Positions 18,416-28,331 of a DNA stretch of 38,748 nt are shown piece by piece; position 1 is the first letter of the stretch; every line of letters starts with the position of its first letter. The position numbers and the translations under genes are program-made. The notes below the pieces were generated by a model. The model ran no database searches. It was given only the letters and a program-made list of their open reading frames with translations, and was not told where the DNA came from. The DNA is from Hydnum rufescens UP504. Its lineage: Eukaryota; Basidiomycota; Agaricomycetes; Cantharellales; Hydnaceae. Where the stretch lies: positions 1 through 38,748 of the forward strand of contig MU129151.1 in NCBI GenBank assembly GCA_014904985.1, written 5' to 3'.

Positions 18416-18848
18416 GTGGCGCAGGAGGATGATGAAGGAAGAAGTGAGGGCGAATCGCTACATTCCTCACACCATGATGACCCGGACGGAGCCTTCTACT
18501 ACTCAAGTGAGGAAGTGGAAGGAGGGAAAGCTTCATCGGCAGCCTTCAATGTAGGGAAACGTGCAGGGGGCCAATCCTACTGCCCACAACGTCGTTTCCA
18601 CCTGCCGGGCAAGGTGGCCGATAGTGTGGAAAAGACATACCCCTATCCCCAGGACGACGCTGTAGTTAGTCATCACAAGCCTAACCAGAAATGCTTCGCG
18701 TGCAGAAGCAAAAACATTGGGTCAGGGACTGCAAACACTTCAGGGCATATTCTAATCATCTAGAAAGGAAGACACTTAAAAAGGAGCATAGGCGGTATGA
18801 AACCCCCAACTACAAGGCAGCGTATTCAGCAATGGTCGATGCAATGCT
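18416..18848 (+). pseudogene. Nucleocapsid part of Gag with CCHC zinc knuckle, frameshifted
   Basis: After the Gag stop, a frame with acidic and Ser-rich sequence (DDEGRSEGESLHSSHHDDPD) leads to a zinc knuckle at 18692-18732 of pattern C-F-A-C ... H-W-V-R-D-C (CX2CX4HX4C). The 41 bases between first and last Cys codons are one short of 42, so the knuckle is split by a one-base deletion. The basic tail that follows ends near 18848. This domain would bind the element RNA. Confidence 0.65.
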
Positions 18849-19239
18849 GAATTTTTAGATACAGGGCAGATGAAACTAGCTTCATCATCTAGCCCCTCTG
18901 TACCCCTTGGGAAGCCCACATACATAGAGACACACCTCAACTTATTGCATAATGTAAATATAGCAACGAGTAATATACTGCTTCCCCCTCCTGTAAAAGT
19001 CCCCTTGGATCTGCCGAAGAAGCCACCAGAGAAACGAGCTCCTGAGGACCTCGAAAAGATGCATCGGAAAGTTGCAGCCATGGTGATGATGTCGATGCCC
19101 ATCAGGGCCCTCTGCCCGGATCTCAAGAGGCACCAAATGACCTTCCAGTGAAGGTCATTCATTGTTGAAAAGCTAGGACTACGCCCCCAGGGAAATCTGC
19201 CCTCAGCATTACAGCTCTCAGTGTGTACGGGGGTCACTT

Positions 19240-19575
19240 AGGGTCTCTTTCAAGCCCAGAAGTACAGCTATGACTGGATTCCGGCACCGACATCACCCTG
19301 ATATCAGAGGAATGCTACAACGCCTAGAGCTCCACCTGAAACTACAAAAGGGAATGAAACTTAGCCTCTTCAAGCTCACCAACCAGGCAAAGATCCTGGG
19401 CTTTATAAACCTTCACATCTTCATGCCCACGACAAATAACTGAGTCCTGGAATTCGTCGAAGATGCCTATGTGATCCCAGGCATGAATGTTCCCGTACTA
19501 CTAGGAGAAGACTTTCAGGTCAATTACAAAGTCTCAGTACTGAGGACAGCACAGGAGACATGCCTGGCGATTAAC
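19240..19575 (+). pseudogene. Retropepsin-like protease of the chromovirus
   Basis: Frame 2 encodes LDSGTDITLISEECYN at 19274-19321, the catalytic D-S-G motif of retroviral-type aspartyl proteases. TGA sits directly before it at 19271-19273 where CGA is likely. A frame change follows, after which LFKLTNQAKILGFINLHIF and VPVLLGEDFQVNY give the flap and the C-terminal strand with its LLG signature. TGA at about 19441 interrupts again. Its role would be processing of the Gag-Pol polyprotein; inactive here. Confidence 0.7.
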
Positions 19576-19813
19576 CAGCCAGGGGAACAGTTCAATGTAT
19601 GTGCCTACTCAACTCCCTTTTCACCAGAAAAGTTCCAAGTCTGGCCTGCCATCCTCCAGAGATAAAAAATCGCGCTGTGTACCTAGCTGCTTCCAGGAAC
19701 CCTACCAACAACCGAGAACACCGATGCATGCCCCACTTGCTGAAAGCTGCAAGGGACATGAGGATCTGTTCCAGTTGGGTCGCCAGGGTTCCCATGGAAG
19801 GTCCAGCTAAGGG

Positions 19814-20671
19814 ATGCGACGAATGGTTCATGGAGAGGGTCACACTCTCCACAAGCAACAGTTGCTTCCTGGCAGCCCTTCGATGCTGCTTAGATCGGAG
19901 GAGCTTATCATACCGGTAGCCAATACATCCCCCTCAGCGGAATGGATACGCAAGGGCAACGTACTAGGCATACTGCACAATCCAGAGCAATACTTCGATG
20001 GAGCCAAGGATGATGAGCGGACGTGGTGCTTGAGAGCCTATGCCCACATAGTACAGAAGATTGCTCAGGGATCATTAGGGGACAGGGACCTATCCGATCA
20101 AGCACTGGCGAAGTCGCAAGTGCTGGAGATTCCTCCCAAACCTGATGATCCAGACGAGCTGTGGGGTCCCAAGACATTAGAACCCACAGACCCGATGACA
20201 TATGAATCGAAGAAGCTGGAGGAGCTTATAGACATAGCTCCAGATGCCCCTTCGGACATACGAGTGAAAATGCTGAAGCTGATCAGAAGACACATCCAGG
20301 CATTCGGTTTCGATGATCACCTGGGGACATTGGATATGATTGCCAAGATCTGCACAAAAGAGGAGGCTCACCCAGTCTCCATGCCGATATACGGGGCCTC
20401 CCCAGTGAAAAGGCTGGTGATCAACGAGCAGATGGATAAATGGATTCGTCAGGAAGTAGTGGAACCCTCGAAAAGCCCCTGGGCTGCTCCTGTAGTAATA
20501 GCATATAGAAATGGGAAGCCGAGGTTCTGTGTAGACTACAGGAAACTCAATGCCATGACTATACCAGATGAGTTCCCAATCCCACAGCAAACCAAAATCC
20601 TGCAAGCTCTGTCTGGATCACAGGTTCTGTCCACCCTTGATGTGCTAGTGGGATTTCATCAGATGATGATG
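19814..20671 (+). pseudogene. Reverse transcriptase, N-terminal half
   Basis: Frame 2 encodes the Ty3-type RT fingers and palm start: RRHIQAFGFDDHLGTLD, then EAHPVSMPIYGASPVKRLVI, KWIRQEVVEPSKSPWAAPVV, PRFCVDYRKLNAMTIPDEFP, and LSTLDVLVGFHQMMM at the break. Alignment with the general family pattern (GFHQ-x-x-M-x-x-x-D-x-x-KTAF) shows that not one codon is missing: the protein resumes with MDEDDKEKTAFRSHQG at 25256. The interruption is therefore a clean insertion of 4.58 kb, not a deletion. Frame 2 is the same as protease and downstream pol. Confidence 0.9.
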
Positions 20672-20692
20672 AGTAAAGGCTGTCACCCATGC

Positions 20693-20798
20693 ATGCCAGC
20701 TTGTACTCTTGCCTTAGGTGGCTGCTTTGTCCATACATGGCTGGTACTCTTGCCTTAGCTGGCTGCTTTGTCCATACATGGCTTGTACTCTTGCCTGA
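20693..20798 (+). repeat. 41-bp tandem repeat, about 2.6 copies
   Basis: Copies of GTACTCTTGCCTTAGGTGGC plus TGCTTTGTCCATACATGGCT start near 20703, 20744 and 20785. The MITE interrupts the last copy, which resumes at 20941 with TTAGGTGGCTGCT. Confidence 0.75.
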
Positions 20799-20940
20799 GG
20801 GCCTGTTTGGATACCCCAGAAACATTTCAAAGAAACACATTTCTCAATATAAAAATGGCAAAATGACCCAAAATGTTTGACCATTTTTATATTGAGAAAC
20901 ACATTTCTTTGAAATGTTTCTGGGGTATCCAAACAGGCCC
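20799..20940. mobile_element. Palindromic MITE, PIF/Harbinger-like (142 bp)
   Basis: Two arms of about 60 bp, GGGCCTGTTTGGATACCCC at the left and its complement at the right, are nearly perfect inverted copies around a 22-bp centre. The GGGCCTGTTTGG terminus is typical of Tourist-like MITEs, and TGA/TTA (20796-20798, 20941-20943) fits a 3-bp TTA target duplication with one mutation. Confidence 0.8.
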
Positions 20941-20998
20941 TTAGGTGGCTGCTGTGAGCCTATGGTGCCAGCTTTGAGCCTGCCATTGTTAGTATGAG

Positions 20999-21080
20999 AG
21001 GATTGGATCAATCTTGTTTTTATTACATAATCCACATGATGTATATAGCTTGGGAATTCCTGATCTCCTATCAAGTTTTC
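20999..21080 (+). repeat. Direct repeat, copy 1
   Basis: AGGATTGGATCAAT...GATGTATATAGCTTGGGAATTCCTGATCTCCTATCAAGTTTT; matched at 21705-21791 in the same orientation with a few differences. The 625-bp spacing suggests a small LTR-type (TRIM-like) element, but TG...CA boundaries were not found. Confidence 0.55.
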
Positions 21081-21189
21081 CTTTTGCCAAGGCTGTGGGC
21101 CCCAATTAAGCTCTGTGATACCTGGAGATTAACCCACAGTGAAGTGGTGTTCCTGTCTCCTGGCTCTAATGTCCCCATGCTGCATGCAT

Positions 21190-21303
21190 CAGGAAAATCC
21201 ACTTTGCTTCTGAAGGCTTCAAAGGCTTCAGAAGTCTTCTGAAGGCTTCAGAAGGCTTCAGAAGACTTCTGAAGCCTTTGGAAGCAAAGTCTTTTTCCTG
21301 ATG
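21190..21303. repeat. Foldback of TTCTGAAGGC units
   Basis: Arms starting ACTTTGCTTC and ending GAAGCAAAGT enclose repeated CTTCAGAAG / CTTCTGAAG palindromes, so the whole roughly 90-bp core can fold back on itself. Confidence 0.7.
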
Positions 21304-21704
21304 TGCACCACCCTCCTTGTGTCCATGAATCCCACCATGTGTGTGGATTCATCACATGACCAAACCCAAACTCATATTCAACCCCATGACACTGTATCTG
21401 AAAGTATAGCCTGTATTGACTTGAAGCTGTAACCTGCAACCATGGCCCCTGTGGTTAACCTGCAACTGAAACTGAAACCATACCTGTACCCTGAAAAAGT
21501 TACCTGACTGTATTGTGGCTGACCTGCACCCATAACCCATGATGCTGTTACACCTGATCTTCACCTATCACATGCACACCCTCCATTCCTTTGTACTGCC
21601 AGTGCAGATATCCCTTATGTAACCAACCCTGCCACTCTTTTTTTTTTTCATTTGTTCCTGGTGGACTTTTTTTCCTATTCTGATTGAGACCTGTCCTCTG
21701 CTGT

Positions 21705-21791
21705 AGGGATTGGATCAGTCTCATCTTGATTATGTAATCCACATGATGTACAGTATATAGCTCAGGATTTCCTGATCTCCTATTAAGTTTT
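21705..21791 (+). repeat. Direct repeat, copy 2
   Basis: AGGGATTGGATCAGT...CCTGATCTCCTATTAAGTTTTT, partner of 20999-21080. Confidence 0.55.
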
Positions 21792-22061
21792 TCTCTCACT
21801 AACAGTCATAAGTCTGTATGCCTGCATTTAAAAAATGATATGATCTGTATTTTCATGAGATAACCACATTGATTATGCCAAATTGAAATGCATTTCATCA
21901 AGGTATTTTAAATGGAAATTCATATTAGAATAGCATTTGGGACTCTGGGACTCTGGGGCTCTGGGGCCAATACACTTGTTTCTGAGGATGTCAAATTCAG
22001 ATGTGGAATCAAGACAATGCTCCCCATATGCACTTTACAGAATATGCCCATATTTTCATCC

Positions 22062-22130
22062 AGTGCCCCCCTGCTAATACACCCCCCCTGCTAATACACC
22101 CCCCCTGCTAATACACCCCCCCTGCTAATA
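22062..22130 (+). repeat. C-rich minisatellite, left remnant
   Basis: Four copies of an 18-20 bp unit CCCCCCTGCTAATACA. The same unit resumes at 23738, so the Tc1 element split the array at a TA. Confidence 0.85.
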
Positions 22131-22340
22131 CAGTGACCCACAAAACTGTTGCAATGTTTGCCACTTTTGACCTTCTTTGGTTATTCCTCCCCAGTCAGGC
22201 CTTCAAAAAATTTGGAAAAATATGTCCAAGATATGTATGCTTCTTGTCTACATATGTGCCAAATTTCATGGCAATCCATTAACATTTGACAGAGATATGC
22301 CCTCAACAAGTCACCTATGTCATTGCAACAGTTTTGTGGC
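22131..22340 (+). repeat. Tc1 left inverted repeat (210 bp)
   Basis: Complement of 23526-23735. Its own two ends are inverted copies of each other (CCACAAAACTGTTGCAATG outside, CATTGCAACAGTTTTGTGG inside). Confidence 0.85.
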
Positions 22341-22480
22341 TGACCTTTCAGATCAGAGAAACATGACATTACTGTCATGTGACATTGTTTATACCCAAAG
22401 GTACAAACACAGCCAAATAAATAAACATCGGAAAAGCATAAATACCAGCAGTCCCAAGGCTATATGCCCCCCAATCAACC

Positions 22481-23502
22481 ATGCGTGCTTTATCAAATGC
22501 ACAACTTGACAATGTCCTTCATCTCATTGACTCCAAGCACTCTGCCCACAAAATCTCCTCCATTACTGGTCTCCACACTTCTACTATCACCCGTGTCTGG
22601 TCCAAACATCGCCCCCATGTTTCCAAGTCCTCTGGTGGTCGTCCATCAAAGCTTTCCCCCACTGATGTCCGCCATGCCATCCGTCTTATCCACACTGGGA
22701 AGGCTACCACTGCCACCCAAGTTGCCCATTCCCTCCCAATCCATCACCAACCAGTCACTCTCCAATGAAACAGTCCGCCGCCATCTGAAGAGTGCTGGTT
22801 TAAAGGCTGTGGTGAAGAAGAAACGTCCCTGCTCTCCCAGCGCCACAAGCGTGAGAGACTGGACTTTGCCCTAAGCCATAAGGACTGGACTGTGGATGAC
22901 TGGAAGCGTGTTGTGTGGTCTGATGAGACCAAAATTAATCGCCTGGGCTCTGATGGGCGAAAATGGGTGTGGAAAAAGGCTGGGGAGGGCCTCTCTGATC
23001 GTCTGGTGGAAGGGACTCTGAAGTTTGGTGGTGGTTCCTTGATGATGTGGGGTGTATGACATGGGAGGGGCCTGGATATGCATGCAAGATTGATGGCAAG
23101 ATGGATGCCAACCTCTACTGCCAAATTCTGGAGGATGAACTCCAAGGATCCCTCGAATTTTACAACAAATCACCTGGCGATGTGGTTTTCCAGCAGGACA
23201 ATGACCCCAAACACACCAGCAAAATGGCCCAAGCCTGGTTCAAAGACCATGGTTTCAATGTCATGAAGTGGCCTGCCCAGTCCCCAGACCTCAATCCAAT
23301 TGAACACCTCTGGCATCACATCAAAACAAAGCTTGGAGGATATGAAGAACCCCCCAAAGGCATCCATGAGCTATGGGAGCGAGTAGAGGCAGAGTGGGAG
23401 AAGATTGAAGCAGGGGTGTGTCAAAATTTGATAGAAAGTATGCCTAGGAGGGTGGAAGCAGTGTGGAAGGCAAAGGGGGGTACACAAAATACTGAACTGT
23501 AA
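22481..23502 (+). pseudogene. Tc1-type transposase, frameshifted
   Basis: ATG at 22481 opens an N-terminal helix-turn-helix region (KISSITGLHTSTITRVWSKH; GGRPSKLS; ATTATQVAHSL). After a frame change near 22740 comes SLSNETVRRHLKSAGLKAVV, after a second near 22830 RHKRERLDFALSHKDWTVDD with the first catalytic Asp in VVWSDETKINRLG, and after a third near 23057 YACKIDGKMDANLYCQILED. The rest is intact to TAA: VVFQQDNDPKHTSKMAQAW holds the second Asp and WPAQSPDLNPIEHLWHHIK the Glu. Thirty-four residues separate Asp and Glu (DD34E), the Tc1 signature. The enzyme would cut and paste at TA. Three single-base shifts inactivate it. Confidence 0.9.
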
Positions 23503-23525
23503 TGATTTGTGTCACAATTTCATGT

Positions 23526-23735
23526 GCCACAAAACCGTTGCAATGATATAGGTGGCTTGTTAAGGGCATATCTCTGTCAAATATTGATGGATTGCTGTGA
23601 AATTTGGCACATGTGTAGCCAAGAAGCATATACATCTTGAACATATTTTTTCAAATTTTTTAAATGGCTGGTTGGGGAGGTATAAACAAAGAGAGTCAAA
23701 AGTGGCAAACATTGCAATGGTTTTGTGGGTCACTG
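23526..23735 (-). repeat. Tc1 right inverted repeat (210 bp)
   Basis: Inverse of 22131-22340, ending GGGTCACTG before TA. Confidence 0.85.
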
Positions 23736-23737
23736 TA

Positions 23738-24950
23738 CACCCCCCCTGCTAATACACCCCCCCCTGCTAATACACCCCTCCTTGCTAATACAACCCACCC
23801 CCCCCTGCTGGCAACAACCCCCTTGTTGGTAACACCTCCCCCCTTGCTGGTAACCCCCTCCCTTGCTGGTAACACCCCCCTCCCTTGCTGGTAATACCCC
23901 CCACCCCCCTATTGGTAACACCCCCCCCTTGCTGGTAATACTCCCCCCCTATTGGTAACACTCCCCCTTCCTTGCTGGTAACCCCCCCCCCCCTTATTGG
24001 TAACACCCCCCCCCCTTGCTGGTAATACACCCCCCTTATTGGTAACACTCCCCCTTCCCTTGCTGGTAATGCCCCCCCCCCCTTATTGGTAACACCTCCC
24101 CCTTTCTGGTAACACCCCCCCCCCTTGCTGGTAATACTCCCCCTTATTGGTAACACTGCCCCTTCCCTTGCTGGTAATACTCCCCCCCTTATTGGTAACA
24201 CTCCCCTTCCCTTGCTGGTAATACCCCCCCCCTTATTGGTAACACTCCCCCTTCCCTTGCTGGTAATACCCCCCCCCTTATTGGTAACACTCCCCCTTCC
24301 CTTGCTGGTAACACTCCCCCTTCCCTTGCTGGTAATACCCCCCCCTTCCCTTGCTGGTAATACCCCCCCCCTTATTGGTAACACTCCCCCTTCCCTTGCT
24401 GGTAATACTCCCCCCCTTATTGGTAACACTCCCCCTTCCCTTGCTGGTAACACTCCCCCTTCCCTTGCTGGTAATACCCCCCCTTCCCTTGCTGGTAATA
24501 CCCCCCCCCCTTATTGGTAACACTCCCCCTTCCCTTGCTGGTAATACTCCCCCCTTATTGGTAACACTCCCCCTCCCTTGCTGGTAATGCCCCTTATTGT
24601 ACCCCCCCCCTTCCCTTGCTGGTAATACCCCCCCCCTTATGGTAACACTCCCCCTTCCCTGCTGGTAATACCCCCCCCCTTATTGGTAACACTCCCCTTC
24701 CCTTGCTGGTAACACTCCCCCTTCCCTTGCTGGTAATACCCCCCCCTTCCTTGCTGGTAACCCCCCCCCCCCTCATTGGTAACCCCCCTCCCTTGCTGGT
24801 AATACCCCCCCCTCATTGGGAACACCCCCCTCCCTTGCTGGTAATACCCCCCCCCTTGCTGGTAATACTCCCCCCCCCTTGCTGATTATACCCCCCCTGC
24901 TGGTAATACCCCCACTCCGAAGTAATAATCCCCTCCCCCCCCATTTAACA
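23738..24950 (+). repeat. 1.2-kb C-rich minisatellite
   Basis: Starts as CCCCCCTGCTAATACA units like 22062-22130, then becomes alternating units CCCCTTGCTGGTAATACC and CCCCTTATTGGTAACACT with C-runs of 5-12. Several dozen copies. Open frames on both strands only reflect the 18-20 bp periodicity. Confidence 0.95.
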
Positions 24951-25254
24951 ATGCCCCGGGGCAAGTGGATTGATTAGACTCCTTCAGTACCACTTAGAAG
25001 TGCCAGTACATAGGATTCTAATTACCAAGTTGATGTGCAATCTCCTTAGTCTTACTACCTAAGGTAGACTGCTGCTGTAATGGCATTGAGAGGTCCCATG
25101 TTCAAACCTGAGTGAGGGTATTTGTTTTTGGCACCTTGGCTCTCATCACATGGGATCTGCCGGCTCACTGCCCAGTTCAAACTCTGCAGATGAGCTAAGC
25201 AAAATTGAAACTCTGAAGATGAGGTAATCCTTGACCTAAGTCCATTCTGTTATA
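24951..25254. other. Unique right end of the insert, no gene seen
   Basis: 300 bp without repeats. GTCCCATGTTCAAACCTGAG near 25097 faintly resembles a pol III B box, not enough to call a SINE. Confidence 0.4.
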
Positions 25255-26467
25255 GATGGATGAGGACGATAAAGAGAAGACAGCTTTTCGTTCGCATCAA
25301 GGGCTCTGGCAGTTCAAATGGATGCCCTTCGGCCTCAGGAATGGCCCCTCCATTTTCCAGAGGATGATGCAATCTATCCTAGCCCCTTTCCTGTGGATAT
25401 TCTCACTAGTCTACATAGATGATATAGTGGTGTACTCAAAATCATACGAGGAGCACCTGGAGCATCTCGACCGAGTCCTCCAGGCTTGTGCAGAAGCCAA
25501 GCTGACTCTAGCACCAAAGAAATGTCATTTCATGTATACCTCTATCCTGCTACTAGGACAAAAAGTCTCCCAGCTGGGGCTGTCGACGCACAAGGAAAAA
25601 ATCAAGGCCGTTACAGGCTTGGCCCGCCCACATAATAAAGCCACACTACAAACATTCTTGGGAATGGCCGTCTATTTCTTGCACTACATACCCCACTATT
25701 CAGAGCGGGCCGTGCCATTATTCGAATTATTACGAAAAAGCACAAGCTGGACCTGGGGGGCAGAACAGGAACGAGCCTTCGAAGACGTTAAGGAAGGGCT
25801 CATCTCAGCCCCCGTACTGGGGCACATGATGCCTGGGAAACCATACTGCATATACTCTGATGCCTCTGACGTAGCAATGGGAGCTAGTCTACAGCAGGTA
25901 CAGCCCATAGCTCTATGAGATCTGAAAGGCACAAAGATCTATGATAAGGTCATAGATGCTCATGCCAAGGGTGAGCCGGTCCCAAAACTAGCCTGTCAAG
26001 TCTCGAAGAATACAGACGATGTACCCAATCCAGGTTCTTGGGCTGAAAGCATAGAAGACACAATAGTCAATGTCGAGCGAGTGATCGCCTACTGGAGCAG
26101 ATCTCTGAAGTCAGCTGAAAGGAACTACTCAGTGACCGAAAGGGAAGCTCTGGGAGTTAAGGAAGCGCTAGTGCAATTCCAACCATTTATTGAAGGCGAA
26201 AAGAACATAGTGATTACGGATCATGTGGCCCTACAGTGGGCCCAAACCTACAAGAATGCCAACAGGCATCTCACGGCATGGGGGGCAGTGTTCGCAGCAT
26301 ACCCAGGCTTGGATATAGTACATCGAGCAGGAGTCGTACACTTGAATGTAGATCCACTCTCCAGGCTGCGACAAATCCTGCTGCATCAATCACCCATTGA
26401 AGACAACTCCCGGCTTTACCAAGCCAACTCCCTGCGCAACCCCTATTCGCATGGGGAGACATTGTAG
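25255..26467 (+). pseudogene. Reverse transcriptase C-terminal half and RNase H
   Basis: Frame 2 resumes RT with KTAFRSHQGLWQFKWMPFGL and the catalytic YIDD at 25412-25423 (SLVYIDDIVVYSKS), then the connection QTFLGMAVYFLHYIPHYSE. RNase H follows with Asp in YCIYSDASDVAMGASLQQ (25859-25861), then VIAYWSRSLKSAERNYSVTE, REALGVKEAL, IVITDHVALQW and HLNVDPLSR. One TGA (25916-25918) interrupts RNase H at a probable CGA and the frame continues through it. After 26467 a +1 shift leads to the spacer before integrase, with further TGA codons near 26487 and 26608. Together with 19814-20671 it would copy the element RNA to DNA. Confidence 0.92.
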
Positions 26468-26665
26468 AAAGGAGACCAGCAGAATGAGCAGCATTTCTAT
26501 CGACACGAGCACAGGCCAAAAGGAAGTCGGAAGGGATACCTCCAACAACAGCAGATGAGCTAGAAGTAGCAGCGAGGTGGAGGGGTAAGACATCCAATCC
26601 CCCCAGTTGAGAATGGATGCCCCAGACACTGGATATTTCCATCAGCCCCACGCAAACAGAAGCCT

Positions 26666-28150
26666 TTGTTCAAGGATATCAGGATGATCCCAGCTTCAAG
26701 CAGCCATGGAAGGAAGCTGTCGACGACAAAGAGGAGCTTTCAGCAGCATGACGCTTCTATCGATCAGAGGAGGGCCCTCCTCATCTTCTGCGACGCCAAT
26801 TGGGTCGCCTGCTTATGCGTACCCAAGTTGGAAGTGAGGAAAATAATCCAAGATTCTCATGAGTCGCCCTGGGAAGCAGCACACGCAGGGTCCTCTAGGC
26901 TGTTTCACAAGCTAGCTGCAAGATTTTACTGGCCCAGGATGTGGGCTGATGTTGTAGAATTTATAAGAACATGCAACGTCTGCCAAAAGACCAAGTCAGA
27001 CAAATGTGGCCCTGTGGGAAAGCTACGCCCCCATGCGATCCCGCTGTTTCCATTCAAAGTAGTTATGCTAGATCTGATTACAGGCCTCCCAAAGTCGGAG
27101 GGGTTCGATGCAGTATTAGTGATTGTAGACAAGCTTACAAAGTTCATCCAGTACATCCCCACTACTTCTGACCTAAAGCAGGAGGGGTTCGTGAACCTAT
27201 TTGTGCGACACCTGGTTCTGAAATATGGTATCCCCTGCCAAATGATCGCCGATCGAGACACCAGATGGGCCAAGTCTTTCTGGGTGTTGGTGGCCAAGCA
27301 CTTAGACCTGGGCCTACTGCTCTCAACTTCACATCACCCCCAAACGGACAGGCAGACCGAGAAGGCTAATGACACGCTAGAGGTAGCATTACGAGCGTAT
27401 ACTGCGGGCAATCGTAGCTCCTGGGCCCAGTGGCTAGGGATGCTAGGGATGGCCCACAATGCTATGCCACACTCCTCCATGGGCTATTCACCCTTCTTCC
27501 TATTGCATGGGTATGCACCCCAGACGAAAGCAGTGGCAATAGACCCAGTAAAGAGAGGAATCACCCGGCTCGAGCCCAACGGCATAGCAGCAACAGCCTT
27601 TATCAACGAGCTTGAGGTGCACTGATCCCGAGCAAGGGATGCTTTAGTATGAGCCCAAGCCAGGCAAGCCAAAGCCTATGATCTTAGACGATGCAATGAG
27701 GAATTCAAAGAAGGGGATGAGGTTCTAGTGAATCCTCATTCCTTGGAGCTAGTGGACGTACAAGGGACAGGGAGAAAGCTAGTACAATGTCACATAGGCC
27801 CTTTCCTGGTCTCAGAAAAGATCAACCCAGTAGTATATTGCCTCCAGATACTGCCCGAGTATAAGATGCACCCTGTTATAAATATACAACATCTAACGAA
27901 ATACTACCACGATGACCAGGTGGAAGAATGAGCAAAGCTCCCAGAAATGAGAGAATTAGCCACAGAAGAAGAGTATGAAGTAGAAAGAATAGTCAGGCAT
28001 CGATACAATCCACAGAAACGAAGAAGAGAGTATCTTGTAAGATGGAAGGGCTACAGGCCGGAGCACAATACCTTTGAGTCAGAACCCGGGCTGCGGAATG
28101 CTTTCTCCAGGCTCAGGGAGTACTGCAGGACCCTGGAGGAGCATGCCTAG
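26666..28150 (+). pseudogene. Integrase with C-terminal chromodomain
   Basis: Frame 2. The HHCC zinc domain (H-x-H region AAHAGSSRLFHKL, RFYWPRM, CNVCQKTKSDKCG) is followed by the catalytic core: first Asp in VVMLDLITGLP (27071-27073), second in MIADRDTRWAKSFW (27251-27253), Glu in TDRQTEKANDTL (27359-27361), 35 residues after the second Asp (D,D35E). Then come the GPFLVSEKINPVVYCL barrel and HPVINIQHLTKYY. A chromodomain at 27974-28123 contains YEVERIVRHRY, YLVRWKGYRPEHNTFESE and LREY; such domains steer chromoviruses to modified histone tails, often in heterochromatin. TGA stops at 27623-27625, about 27650 and 27929-27931 sit where CGA fits. Confidence 0.93.
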
Positions 28151-28331
28151 AGTACTCGTGGACCCCATGAGGCAGCTGTGGAGCTCCCCTACCCCCATCT
28201 CCGCAACTTAAAAGCCCCTGGCTCCCTCAATCTCCTCTTCTCCACTTCCTACTTGCCTCTCTTCCCGTGTTCTCGCTTACTCCCTTTCCCAGTCCTCCCA
28301 CTACCAGCAGCTAACCCCACCAACAGTACTT

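Larger units (their letters stand above)
21081..22061. other. Rest of the insert before the minisatellite, no gene seen
   Basis: CpG-poor, with the foldback and second direct repeat noted separately. A CTGGGACTCTGGGGCTCTGG stretch lies at 21940-21970. Open frames here are short and unrecognised. Confidence 0.4.
22131..23735 (+). mobile_element. Tc1-like DNA transposon
   Basis: 1605 bp, CAGTGACCCACAAAAC termini, TA duplication on both sides (22129-22130 and 23736-23737). The inverted repeats are long, about 210 bp each (22131-22340 and 23526-23735), roughly 85-90% alike by eye. One transposase gene in plus orientation. Confidence 0.93.
20672..25254. mobile_element. Composite 4.58-kb insert in RT, possible GATG duplication
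   Basis: RT coding sequence stops matching after GATG at 20668-20671 and resumes with GATG at 25255-25258, so a 4-bp target duplication fits. The ends read AGTAAAGG and GTTATA and show no obvious inverted repeat. Contents in order: three 41-bp repeats, a palindromic MITE, a direct-repeat pair, a foldback, a Tc1 element inside a C-rich minisatellite, and 300 bp of unique sequence. What carried all this in is unclear. Confidence 0.6.

Noticed and set aside
23785..24825. Long minus-strand Gly-rich and plus-strand Pro/Leu-rich frames
   Set aside because: Translations of the C-rich minisatellite in several frames; no independent coding evidence.
20672..25254. The RT interruption as one very long intron (GTAAAG ... 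TTATAG)
   Set aside because: Splicing at these sites gives a stop codon two codons after the junction, 4.6 kb is far beyond local intron lengths, and the content is repeats and a Tc1 element.
24951..25254. tRNA-derived SINE, because of a B-box-like GTTCAAACC
   Set aside because: No A box at the right distance, no cloverleaf and no A/T-rich tail; one motif is not enough.
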